Shown: in pieces, positions 9,791-17,591 of the stretch
Layout: every line of letters starts with the position of its first letter
Position numbering within the stretch: position 1 is the stretch's first letter
NCBI GenBank assembly: GCA_963714145.1
Contig: OY970235.1
Span: 4,216,001-4,280,000, forward strand
Length of the DNA stretch: 64,000 nucleotides
Direction of reading: 5' to 3'
Source of the DNA: JBBWZH01 sp035544115
GTDB taxonomy: Bacteria > Actinomycetota > Actinomycetes > Mycobacteriales > CADCTP01
The notes under the pieces: model-generated
Databases searched by the model: none
The model's input: only the letters and a program-made list of their open reading frames with translations
What the model was told of the DNA's origin: nothing
Translations under genes and position numbers: made by a program

Positions 9791-10405
9791 CGGGGTGCGG
9801 GAGTTCGCGTGGTCGATGTGGTGCTGGTTGTAGATCCGGAACCCGGCACCCGCCGGCGCGACCCCGGACAGCATGCAGTCGTTCCAGAACGTCGTCTGGT
9901 CGTTGCCGTGGGCCAGGCCGACGGAGTGGCCGATCTCGTGGCAGACGGTCTTGGCCTTCTGGTGGTCGTCGGGCAGCACCGCGCTGTTGCTGTTGATCCG
10001 GATGATGGCCTGGTTGCAGGTGTTGTTGAGGAACCACTTCGCGCACACGTAGTCGCCGCGGTCGCTGATGGTGCTGCTGAGCTGGAACCGGACATCGACC
10101 GCGTCGGAACAGGTGGTGCCCTGCTCGAAGCCCGCGTAGCTGGTCTGGTTCTCCAGGACGTCCATCCGGCCGTTCACGATCTGCTGCCAGGCCGCCGTCC
10201 AGCCGGCCCCCTCGAAGCAGTACGAGTGCTGGAAGTCGTCCGGGATGCCGCCGACCCCGGGCACGTTGTTGGTCTGGGTGTCCAGGCCGAACGGGTCGGC
10301 GCTCGCCGTCCCGGCGGCACCGACCGCCGCGACCATCGCCACCGTCAGGCCGGTCAGCAGCCGGGCCAGGCGCCGCCGGATCGACGTCGTGGGTCGCACG
10401 CTCAT
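9779..10405 (-). CDS. Small secreted metzincin-type zinc metalloprotease
   Basis: A 208-residue protein from ATG 10405, with AAGGGA 7 nt upstream. It has a clear signal peptide (SIRRRLARLLTGLTVAMVAA, cleavage after GTASA). The mature domain carries HEIGHSVGLAH, the HExxHxxGxxH zinc motif of metzincins, and 13 residues later DCMLSG, a good candidate Met-turn. Five or more cysteines suggest disulphides. The length fits a compact snapalysin/astacin-like extracellular protease without pro-domain. The gene stop lies inside a 12-bp tandem repeat. Confidence 0.82.
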   Translation of the reverse strand: MSVRPTTSIRRRLARLLTGLTVAMVAAVGAAGTASADPFGLDTQTNNVPGVGGIPDDFQHSYCFEGAGWTAAWQQIVNGRMDVLENQTSYAGFEQGTTCSDAVDVRFQLSSTISDRGDYVCAKWFLNNTCNQAIIRINSNSAVLPDDHQKAKTVCHEIGHSVGLAHGNDQTTFWNDCMLSGVAPAGAGFRIYNQHHIDHANSRTPAAS

Positions 10406-10709
10406 CGCAGAGTCCCTTCGCTCGAACAGGTCGGCCAGCGACCGGATGCTGCCGACCGGGACGACCGGGACGAAGCGAATCCTGAACACCGTCGGACAAC
10501 CTCGAACACCACGGCCGACCTCGAACACCACGGCCAACCACGTCACCGTGGCCAACCTCGAACACCACGGCCAACCACGTCACCGTGGCTCGGCCGGGTC
10601 GGGCCGGGCCGTCGCTACCTGGCCCGATTGGGCGGTGTGATACTCCTGTGCTGGTTTGCCGGGTAGTCGGCTGGAACGTCCGACGAGTGGTTGGTGCGAG
10701 GTGATTCGG
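10406..10709. other. 304-bp intergenic region with tandem repeats
   Basis: No gene is supported between the leftward metalloprotease and the rightward Bell-like/STAND pair. It must hold two divergent promoters. The middle is occupied by the tandem repeat described at 10501-10593. No clear -35/-10 pair was assigned. Confidence 0.7.
10501..10593. repeat. 37-bp tandem repeat with internal inverted repeat
   Basis: Two 37-bp units (10520-10556 and 10557-10593) are preceded by a half unit at 10501-10519. Each begins CTCGAACACCACGGCC and carries the arms CCACGG and CCGTGG, which could form a small hairpin or a protein-binding dyad. The array lies upstream of both divergent genes. Confidence 0.85.
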
Positions 10710-11186
10710 ATGGTCGGCCTGGAGGTGGTGGCCGGGTTCCTGGCCGCGTGGGCGGTGCGCAAGGCGCGGCGGGTGGCCGGGGCGGTGGACGGCCAGGCCG
10801 ATGTGGCCATCGACGCGGGGCTGGATCGGCTGCACCGCCTGGTGATCGGCAAGTTGGGTGCGGACACGGCGCTGAGCCAGCTGGAGACCGAGGCGGTGGC
10901 GGGCGGCGCCAGCCAGCGCACCCAGGACCGGGTGCGGCTGGCGGTCGAGGAGGGGTGCGACGGCGACCCCGAGTTCGCCGCGGCCCTGCGGCAGCTGCTC
11001 GACCAGCTCGCCGGCCTGGGGGCGGCGCCGCAATCGGCGGTCGCGGGCGATCGCGGGCTGGCGGTCGCCGGTGACCTCAACATCCGCGCCGACAACCACT
11101 CGGTGGCCGCCCTGCGGATGGGCGACGTGTCGTTGGGCGGTGGCGGAGCGGCCGACCCTCCGGTGCCGGGCCGGTCGCGTGGCTGA
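10710..11186 (+). CDS. Small helical protein with C-terminal amyloid-signalling-like motif (Bell-like)
   Basis: A 158-residue protein from ATG 10710, with GAGG 9 nt upstream. Residues 1-105 are predicted mostly helical, opening with a hydrophobic amphipathic segment (VGLEVVAGFLAAWAV) and containing DAGLDRLHRLVIGKLG and DDPEF-type acidic helices. A Gly/Ala/Val-rich C-terminal segment holds GDRGLAVAGDL and SVAALRMGDVSL (about residues 113-142), followed by a disordered tail. This layout matches the bacterial Bell-domain proteins that carry a BASS or RHIM-like amyloid motif and sit beside NLR-like ATPases. In that model the helical domain is a membrane-disrupting death effector. The assignment is by pattern, not by homology search. 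Confidence 0.55.
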   Translation: MVGLEVVAGFLAAWAVRKARRVAGAVDGQADVAIDAGLDRLHRLVIGKLGADTALSQLETEAVAGGASQRTQDRVRLAVEEGCDGDPEFAAALRQLLDQLAGLGAAPQSAVAGDRGLAVAGDLNIRADNHSVAALRMGDVSLGGGGAADPPVPGRSRG

Positions 11187-13435
11187 CCCGGCCCGGCGGA
11201 CCCGGTGATGTCGACCGGGGCGCGACGGTCATCGCGTCCGGCGGCGCTGTCGCGGCGTACCGCGTCGACGCCGTCAACGTCCTGCCGGTAGCGGCGGCGC
11301 CGTACCTGGCTGGTCTGCCCCGGGACGTTCCGGAGTTCGTCGGCCGCGGGCCCGAGCTCCGGACGCTGCTGGAGGTGCTCGACCCGGCCACCGCGGGCTC
11401 GGTGGCCGCGGCCGCCGGCATGCCCGGCGTGGGCAAGACCGCGTTGGTGGTGCACGCCGCGCACGAGGCGGTCCGGCGCGGTTGGTTTCCCGGCGGGGTG
11501 CTGCGCGTCGACCTGCGCGGTCATCACCCGGACGGTCCGCGTACCGCGCTGGAGGCGCTCGGGGTGCCGTTGCATGCGCTCGGGGTGCCGGCCGGGCAAC
11601 TGCCGGACACCGAGGAGGGCAGGGCGGCGATGCTCGCGTCGAAGCTGGCCGACCGGGCCGGGGCGGTGCTGCTGATCGCGGACGACGCGGCCGACGAGAG
11701 CCAGGTGGAGCCACTGCTGCCGGCGGTCGGGAACTGCACCGTGCTGGTCACCTCGCGACGGACGCTCGACCTGGCCGGTGCCCGGAACGTCGAGGTTGGC
11801 GTGCTGTCGCTGCGGACCGCGGTGGAACTCGTCGGTGCCCGGCTGGGCCGCGACGATGACCGGGTCGGGCGGGAGTCCGGCCCGGCCCGGCGGCTGGCGT
11901 CCCTGTGCGGCCGCCTTCCGCTGGCCCTGCAGATCGCGGCCAGCCTGCTCGCCGCCGAACCGGGCCGGCCGATAGCCGGGCTGGCCGACGATCTGGCCGA
12001 CGAGCGCAACCGGCTCACCGTGCTGGGCTCCGGCGACCAGCGGCGGCGGGGCGTGCGTGCCGTCGTCGAGCTGTCCTACCGCGGCCTGGCCGCCGACCAC
12101 CGGCGGCTGCTCCGGTTGCTGTCGGCCAACCCGCAGCGCCGGTTGGACGAGTACGGGCGGCTGCAGCAGCTGCGCGGAACGCCCGCGTACCAGGACATCT
12201 CCACCGAGGCGGCCGCGGTGCTGGCCGGCCGGACCCCCGATCTGATCCGACCCGTGCTGGCCGCGCTGGCCCGGGCACACCTGCTCGAATACCCGGAACG
12301 ACCCACCGCACCGCCCGCCACGGCCAGCTGGACCGAGGACTGGCACCCCGAACCACCCACCGCACCGCCCGCCACGGCCAGCTGGACCGAGGACCGGCAC
12401 CCCGAACGACCCACCGCACCGCCCGCCACGGCCAGCTGGGCCGAGTACTGGCGGATGCACGACCTGGTGCTGCTGTCCATCCGGGAGCTCGACGACCCGC
12501 TGGAGGACAGCGGGGGAACGCTGCGCGGGCTGCTGAACTACTACGTGGCCACCGGCCCGCTGCACCTCACCATCCCGCGCACCACTGTGGACGGTCGCGT
12601 CTTCGGCCTGGTGCAGCGGCGGGACGCGGCCGGCGGGCCGGAGTGGAGGTTCGTCGAGCAGGCCGACTGGGCCGCCCCCGGCTGGCACCTGCCGCGCGGC
12701 TCCGAGTGGTCCGGCGCCGCCGGTACGTGGGTGGCGGCCGACGCCGGGGATCCAGCCGACACCGCACGCGCGGTGGACTCGGCGCGGCTGGCCGCCGATC
12801 GCGCGGCCGAAGCCGCCGCACTGCGCCGCCACGGCCGGGCCCTCACCCGGGACGGGCACCCCGCCGCGGCGGCCGACGCCCTGCGGTCGGCCGCCGCAAG
12901 CTTCGGCGAACTCGCCGACACCGCCGCTGAGGCGTGGACACTGGTCGACCTCGGCGCCGCCGTGTTCGCCCAGCCCGAGAGCCAGGAGGATGCCTGCGAC
13001 GCCCTCTCCCGCGCCACCCAGCTGGCCCGGTCGATCGGCGACCAGCGGCTCGAGGGCGTCGCCCTGAACAACTTCAGCAGCGTCGTCCGGAAACTGTCCC
13101 AGCCGTGGGCGGCCGTGGCCGCGCTCCGGGCCGCCGCCCGCGCCCTGCACGCCGCCGGCGACCGCTTCGGCGAGGCGACCGCGATCGTCAATCTCGGCTA
13201 TGCGCTATGGGAGACCGGCCAACCCGCCCAGTGCCGCGAGTGCTGGCGGCAGGCTGCGGCGATGTTCGACCAGCTCGGCGCGGTCGACCAGGCGGTCCAC
13301 TTAGGACACCTGCGCGACACCGGCACGCTCCCCCGCCCGGGCGCCGAACCACGCGCCTTCTGGACCACCGAACTCCCCCCATCCCTGCACTATTTCGCCG
13401 CGGGGGAGGTTGGGGCTGAGCCGCCCGCTCGGTGA
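11179..13435 (+). CDS. STAND/NB-ARC NLR-like ATPase with TPR-like repeats; frame break at the start
   Basis: The frame is open from 11075 to 13435 but has no ATG, GTG or TTG before GTG 11375, which lies inside the fold. Real sequence clearly begins earlier: AVAAYRVDAVNV, then VPEFVGRGPELRTLL, precede the P-loop GMPGVGKTAL (about 11418-11450). If one base is extra between 11181 and 11206, GTG 11179, overlapping the upstream stop, becomes the start. Further signatures are LLIADDAADESQVEPLLP, CGRLPLALQIAAS and the winged-helix motif MHDLVLLS. The winged helix is interrupted by three 18-residue repeats. TPR-like helices follow from about 12790. The N-terminal motif resembles that of the partner protein, suggesting prion-like templating. 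It is probably an abortive-infection or signalling sensor. Confidence 0.62.
12296..12450. repeat. 54-bp in-frame tandem repeat within the STAND gene
   Basis: Units at 12296-12349 and 12350-12403 and a third partial unit from 12404 encode repeated ERPTAPPATASWTEDWHP-like blocks. They are inserted just before the conserved winged-helix sequence MHDLVLLS. The period is a multiple of three, so the frame is kept. Confidence 0.9.
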
Positions 13436-13437
13436 CC

Positions 13438-13941
13438 TCAGGTTCGGGCGGCGACGATCTCCAGTTCGACCTCGACGTGGCGGGCGATCAGGCCCTTGCC
13501 GCCGGTGACACCGAACGCGTACCGGTCCAGCCGCGTGCTGGTGCCGAACCGGACACCGTCCGGAGTGGACTCCGGCGTGACGGCCAGGGTGACCCGCTGG
13601 CTGGTGCCGTGCACCACGAGGATGCCGGTGACGGAGTCGGGCGTCACCTCGTGGCTGGTGAACTGGATGTCCGGGTGGCGCGCGGTGTCGAGGAACCGCT
13701 TGGAGCGCAGGTCGTTGTCGCGGCGGGTGTTCGCGGTGTCGACGCCGGCCGGGTCCACGGTGGCGGTCACGGTGGAGCGGGTGACGTCGTCGGCGACGAC
13801 GATCGTGCCGTCCCGCACGGCGAACGTGCCGCGAACCCGGAACAGGCCGAACATCACCTTGGTGACGAACCGGACGGTGCTGCGGGCGGGGTCGATGCGG
13901 TAGGTGGCCGGGGCGATGGCCGGCGCGGTACTGGCGGTCAC
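13438..13941 (-). CDS. YceI-family lipid/isoprenoid-binding-like protein
   Basis: A 167-residue protein from GTG 13941 with a GGAGA Shine-Dalgarno. The family signatures are present: YRIDPARSTVRF at the start, FGLFRVRGTF, NTRRDNDLRSKRFLDTARHPDIQF in the middle and LDRYAFGV near the end. The YceI fold is a lipocalin-like barrel that binds polyisoprenoids or amphiphiles. No signal peptide is seen, so this copy is cytosolic. It is divergent from an ECF41 sigma gene, and its upstream region carries an ECF41-like promoter. It probably belongs to that regulon. Confidence 0.92.
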   Translation of the reverse strand: MTASTAPAIAPATYRIDPARSTVRFVTKVMFGLFRVRGTFAVRDGTIVVADDVTRSTVTATVDPAGVDTANTRRDNDLRSKRFLDTARHPDIQFTSHEVTPDSVTGILVVHGTSQRVTLAVTPESTPDGVRFGTSTRLDRYAFGVTGGKGLIARHVEVELEIVAART

Positions 13942-13988
13942 GGCGGTGTCTCCGGGTTCTGGTGGGATGGTGCTCGTCTCAGCGGTAC

Positions 13989-14015
13989 GACGACACAGCT
14001 CCCCGGAATGTGAGG
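13989..14015 (-). promoter_or_regulatory. ECF41-type promoter for the YceI gene
   Basis: Read on the minus strand: -35 CCTCACA (14015-14009), 16-nt spacer, -10 CGTC (13992-13989), 48 bp from the YceI start. It closely resembles the ECF41 consensus TGTCACA...CGTC and mirrors exactly the promoter on the plus strand. Confidence 0.7.
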
Positions 14016-14026
14016 CGCCGCGCCAA

Positions 14027-14053
14027 CCTCACAGTTCGGTGCGGTGTCTCGTC
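14027..14053 (+). promoter_or_regulatory. ECF41-type autoregulatory promoter for the sigma gene
   Basis: -35 CCTCACA (14027-14033), 16-nt spacer, -10 CGTC (14050-14053), 43 bp from the preferred start of the sigma gene. Element sequences and spacer length are the same as in the divergent promoter. The two -35 elements form a 7-bp inverted repeat 11 bp apart. Confidence 0.72.
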
Positions 14054-14095
14054 GAACTGGTGGGGACAGCTGCGACCGAGGGAGCCGTCGACACC

Positions 14096-15028
14096 GTGAG
14101 CACCCGATCCGAGCCAGCAGACGACCGGCCCGATCCGAGCCTGGGCGCGATCATGGGCGAGCGGCGTCGGCTGATCAATCTCGGGTACCGGCTCCTCGGC
14201 TCCCTGGCCGATGCCGAAGATGTCGTACAGGAGACGTACACCCGCTGGTACGCCATGTCCCGGCAACAGCAGTCAGCCATCGAGTCCCCCGGTGGCTGGC
14301 TGACCACGGTCGCCAGTCGCATCTGCCTCGACCTGCTCGGCTCGGCCCGGGCCCGACGGGAGAGCTACGTCGGCGAGTGGATCCCGGAGCCGCTGCCCGA
14401 TCGGACCGAGTGGATCAGCGGGCGGGCGGGCGGCGGCACCGTCGACCCGGCCGACCGGGTCACCCTCGACGAGTCGATCAACATGGCCTTCCTGGTCGTG
14501 CTCGAATCGATGACCCCGGCCGAGCGCGTCGCGTTCATCCTGCACGATGTCTTCCGCTACTCCTTCGCCGAAGTGGCCGAGATCGTCGGCCGCACCCCGG
14601 CGGCCTGTCGCCAGCTGGCCTCCTCCGCCCGCCGGCGCGTTCGCGGGTCGGCGGCCCCGGCGACTCCGGCAGCCCAGCGCGCCGACATCGTCAAGGACTT
14701 CAAGCAGGCCTGGGAGGCCAACGACATCGGCGCCCTGATCAGCCTTCTCGACCCCGACGTCACGGCGATCGGCGACGGCGGCGGCCTGGTCAGCGCCCAG
14801 CTCCGCCCGGTCGAAGGTGCCGAGCAGGTCGCCGGTGTCCTCGTCGATATCGGCAGCCGGGCAGCAGACCTGACGCTCCTGGAGCGCACGGTGAACGGTC
14901 AGCCCGGTCTGGTGGCTCAGCAGGACGGCGTCACCGTGGCGGTGCTGGCGTTCGACGTCGCGGCCGGCCGGATCAAGCACATCTGGGCGGTCCGCAACCC
15001 CCAGAAGCTCCGGCCCTGGACAAGCTGA
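14096..15028 (+). CDS. ECF41 (SigJ-type) RNA polymerase sigma factor with SnoaL-like C-terminal domain
   Basis: A 310-residue protein from GTG 14096, with AGGGAG 11 nt upstream. Region 2 reads NLGYRLLGSLADAEDVVQETYTRWY, and region 4 contains TPAERVAFILHDVF and the helix-turn-helix YSFAEVAEIVGRTPAACRQL. After a linker comes the NTF2/SnoaL-like extension characteristic of ECF41. It holds the conserved DGGG (about residue 225) and NPQKL close to the end, matching the NPDKL motif known to tune activity in this group. No anti-sigma factor is adjacent; in ECF41 the C-terminal extension takes that role. Mirror-image promoters upstream suggest autoregulation and control of the YceI gene. Confidence 0.93.
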   Translation: MSTRSEPADDRPDPSLGAIMGERRRLINLGYRLLGSLADAEDVVQETYTRWYAMSRQQQSAIESPGGWLTTVASRICLDLLGSARARRESYVGEWIPEPLPDRTEWISGRAGGGTVDPADRVTLDESINMAFLVVLESMTPAERVAFILHDVFRYSFAEVAEIVGRTPAACRQLASSARRRVRGSAAPATPAAQRADIVKDFKQAWEANDIGALISLLDPDVTAIGDGGGLVSAQLRPVEGAEQVAGVLVDIGSRAADLTLLERTVNGQPGLVAQQDGVTVAVLAFDVAAGRIKHIWAVRNPQKLRPWTS

Positions 15029-15055
15029 CACTTCGGCCCCCAGCCATGGTCAGCT
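15023..15055. terminator. Candidate terminator between sigma gene and operon end
   Basis: A 7-bp inverted repeat, AGCTGAC (15023-15029) and GTCAGCT (15049-15055), with a 19-nt loop. It spans the two convergent stop codons. It is short and lacks a U-tract. Confidence 0.45.
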
Positions 15056-15820
15056 CCAGAAGCGCGGCTCGCGCTTCTCGACGAAGGCCGCGACTCCTTC
15101 CCGCCCGTCCGCGCTCTCGATGAGCGGCGCCGTGCGGTCGCGCTCGATGGTCAGCCCGGCGGCGAGGTCATGCTCCTCGGCCTCGGCGACGAGCCGCTTC
15201 GCCAGCGCCCGGGCCGCGGGCGCCGAGCCGAGCAGCTCCGCCACCAGCGCGTCCAGGGTCTGCTCCAGCTCGCCGTCGGCGCAGACCCGGTTCACCAGAC
15301 CCCAGGCGTGGGCCTCGGCCGCGGTCAGGATCCGCCGGGTCAGGATCAGCTCGTTGGCCCGCAGCCGGCCGACCAGCCGGGGCAGCCGCTGGGTGGCACC
15401 GCCGCCCGGCAGCAGCCCGAGCCGCGCCTCGGGCAGGCCGAACCGCGCGTTGGCGGCGGCGACCACGAGGTCGCAGGCGAGCACGAGTTCGAAGCCACCG
15501 CCGAGGGCGAAGCCGCGGACCGCCGCGACGATCGGCTTGGGACAGCGGGCGAACTGATCCACCACGGCCCGCGAACCGTCCATGAGTTCCCGGAAGCCCG
15601 CCTCGGACAGGCCCACGTAGTCGCCGATGTCGGCGCCCGCGGCGAAGGCCCGGCCGGCACCGCGCAGCACGACGATGGCCGCGGCGTCGTCGGCGGTGGC
15701 CGCGGCCAGCTCGGTGCCGAGTTGGCCGAACACCTCCGGTGACAGGGCGTTGAGCTTGTCCGGGCGGTCGAGCCGGATGGTCGCCACGCCACCGGCGGTC
15801 TGCCGGGTGACCACCGTCAT
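15050..15820 (-). CDS. Enoyl-CoA hydratase/isomerase (crotonase) family protein
   Basis: A 256-residue crotonase-fold protein from ATG 15820, overlapping the upstream permease stop (ATGA). Diagnostic segments are LDRPDKLNALS, AGADIGDY (oxyanion hole), RGFALGGGFELVLACDLVVA and FGLPEARLGLLPGGGATQRLPR. Glu residues expected for hydratases are present in the GFELVLA and LPEARLG regions. It hydrates or isomerises a 2-enoyl-CoA. As the last gene of an operon led by a GH38 enzyme and a sugar transporter, it is an unusual partner. The CoA-transferase in the divergent operon (25205-26383) could supply its CoA-thioester. Confidence 0.9.
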   Translation of the reverse strand: MTVVTRQTAGGVATIRLDRPDKLNALSPEVFGQLGTELAAATADDAAAIVVLRGAGRAFAAGADIGDYVGLSEAGFRELMDGSRAVVDQFARCPKPIVAAVRGFALGGGFELVLACDLVVAAANARFGLPEARLGLLPGGGATQRLPRLVGRLRANELILTRRILTAAEAHAWGLVNRVCADGELEQTLDALVAELLGSAPAARALAKRLVAEAEEHDLAAGLTIERDRTAPLIESADGREGVAAFVEKREPRFWS

Positions 15821-16644
15821 CCCTTCACCGCGCCGGTGACGGTCTGCACGAAGTACCGCTGGAAGGCGGCGAAGACCAGCACGATGGGCAGTGCCGTGAG
15901 CACCGAACCGGCCAGGATCGCGCCGTAGTCGGTGCGGTACTCCCCCGAGAACTGCTGCAGGCCCACGGTGACGGTGTAGTACCGCGGGTCGTTCGTCACC
16001 GACGACGCGATGACGAACTCCTGCCAGGTGGTGATGAACACGAAGATGCCGCCGGCGACCATGGCCGGGCCGAGCAGCGGCAGCACCACCCGCCAGAAGA
16101 CAGCCCAGCTGGAGCAGCCGTCGATCGCGGCCGCCTCGTCGAAGTCGCGCGGGATCTCGTCCACGAAGCCCTTGATGAGCAGCACGCAGACGGCCGTCGA
16201 CAGGCCGGCGTAGGCGAGGCCGAGGCCGCCGATGCTGTTGAACAGCCGGAGTTCGCCCCACAGCCGGTAGAGCGGCACGACCAGCGACGCGGTCGGAATG
16301 AGCTGCAGCAGCAGCATCGCCCAGAACAGCGGGCGCGCGCCGCGGAAGCTGAAGCGGGAGAAGCCGTACGCGGTCACGGTCGCGGCGGCGACGGCGAGGA
16401 CGCTCGCGATCCCGGAGGCGATGAGGCTGTTGAGGAGGTTGCGGGCCAGGCTGGCGTGCAGCGCGCGGCTGTAGTTGCCGAAACCGAAATCCGAGAAGTC
16501 GGTGAAGCCGCCGGTGAGCACGTTGCGCTGGCGCAGCGAGGCGGCGACGACCCACAGCATTGGCACCAGCACGACGAGCCCGATGGCCGCGATCACGGCG
16601 TGCGGTGTCTTGCCGATGACCCGCCGGCCGAGCCCGGGCTTCAC
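15817..16644 (-). CDS. Carbohydrate ABC transporter permease (MalG-like)
   Basis: A 275-residue inner-membrane permease of the CUT1 type. The start is GTG 16644, overlapping the upstream stop (GTGA), with GGAG close by. It has about six hydrophobic segments and the cytoplasmic EAA loop (DEAAAIDGCSSWAVFWRVVLPLL) that contacts the ATPase. It pairs with the permease at 16641-17588 and the binding protein at 17592-18842. No ATPase gene is in the window, so a shared MsiK-type ATPase probably energises it, as is usual for actinobacterial CUT1 systems. Confidence 0.92.
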   Translation of the reverse strand: MKPGLGRRVIGKTPHAVIAAIGLVVLVPMLWVVAASLRQRNVLTGGFTDFSDFGFGNYSRALHASLARNLLNSLIASGIASVLAVAAATVTAYGFSRFSFRGARPLFWAMLLLQLIPTASLVVPLYRLWGELRLFNSIGGLGLAYAGLSTAVCVLLIKGFVDEIPRDFDEAAAIDGCSSWAVFWRVVLPLLGPAMVAGGIFVFITTWQEFVIASSVTNDPRYYTVTVGLQQFSGEYRTDYGAILAGSVLTALPIVLVFAAFQRYFVQTVTGAVKG

Positions 16645-17588
16645 CGTGCGCTCCGGCGGGTGATCAGGCCCACGGCGCCGCGTACCGTCAGCAGCAGCGC
16701 GACGACGACCAGCAGGATCACCGAGAGCGCCGACGCCTTGGGGATGTCGAACTGGTTGAAGGCCACGTTGTAGATCCACACCGGCAGCGTCTCGGTACTG
16801 CCGGACGGGCCGCCGCCGGTCATCAGGTAGATCCCGTCGAAGTAGTTGGACGTCGCGATGATCCCCAGGGCCAGGCTGGTCACGATGGTGGCGCGCATCT
16901 GCGGGATGACGATGAAGACGAGCGTCTGCCAGCCGGAGGCGCCGTCGATCCTGGCGGCCTCCTTCGTCTCACCGGGCACCGATTGCAGGCCGGCGAGCAG
17001 CAGCAGGAAGTAGAACGGAAAGCCTTTCCAGGCGGCGGCGACCATCACGCCGAGCAGCGCCGTGTTGGAGTCCGCCAGCCAGGCGTGCCGCGAGTCGTCC
17101 CCGAAGATCCCGAGGAGCTGGTTGAAGAGCCCGTCCTCCTTGTAGAGGAACACCCAGGTGTAGGCGGCCACCACACCCGGCAGCGCCCACGGCAGGATCA
17201 GGATGGGGCGCACCACCCGGATGAACCGGCTGGACCGGTCCGCCATGACCGCGCCGAGGAAGCCGATGGTGAACTGCATCGCGGTGACGCCGAGCGTCCA
17301 CTGTGCCGTCAGCCAGAGCGACTCGTACAGGTGCGAGTCGCCGAGGATCTGCCGGTAGTGCGCCAGGCCGACGAACTGGCTGCCGTCGGCGGTCTGGTCG
17401 GTGAAGCTCCCGCCGATGTTCGAGACGATCGGGTAGCCGACCACGAACATGGCCAGCCCGACGCCGGGCAGCACCCACAGGTAGCGGGTGGGAGACCGGC
17501 GCCGGCGGCGCCGCGGCGCCGGCCCCGGGTGCGGGACCGGCGCCGCGGGCACCGCTCGGCCGGCGAGCACGGGTGCGCTCTCGGCCAT
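16641..17588 (-). CDS. Carbohydrate ABC transporter permease (MalF-like)
   Basis: A 315-residue permease with a cytosolic Arg-rich start (PRRRRRRSPTRYLW), six predicted membrane helices and the EAA loop KEAARIDGASGWQTLVFIVIPQM. It forms the membrane channel with the MalG-like partner. It starts 3 bp after the binding-protein stop, so expression is coupled. MVGGGPSG-type loop GGGPSGSTETLPVWIYNVAF near residue 260 is typical of MalF-like subunits. Confidence 0.92.
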   Translation of the reverse strand: MAESAPVLAGRAVPAAPVPHPGPAPRRRRRRSPTRYLWVLPGVGLAMFVVGYPIVSNIGGSFTDQTADGSQFVGLAHYRQILGDSHLYESLWLTAQWTLGVTAMQFTIGFLGAVMADRSSRFIRVVRPILILPWALPGVVAAYTWVFLYKEDGLFNQLLGIFGDDSRHAWLADSNTALLGVMVAAAWKGFPFYFLLLLAGLQSVPGETKEAARIDGASGWQTLVFIVIPQMRATIVTSLALGIIATSNYFDGIYLMTGGGPSGSTETLPVWIYNVAFNQFDIPKASALSVILLVVVALLLTVRGAVGLITRRSAR

Positions 17589-17591
17589 CCA

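Noticed and set aside
8955..11099. A single 714-residue minus-strand protein
   Set aside because: Only the part up to 9719 looks coding; the upstream part is out of frame with the metalloprotease gene, which has its own signal peptide and ribosome site.
11375..13435. GTG 11375 as the true start of the STAND protein
   Set aside because: It would remove VPEFVGRGPELRTLLE, the conserved segment preceding the P-loop in this family.
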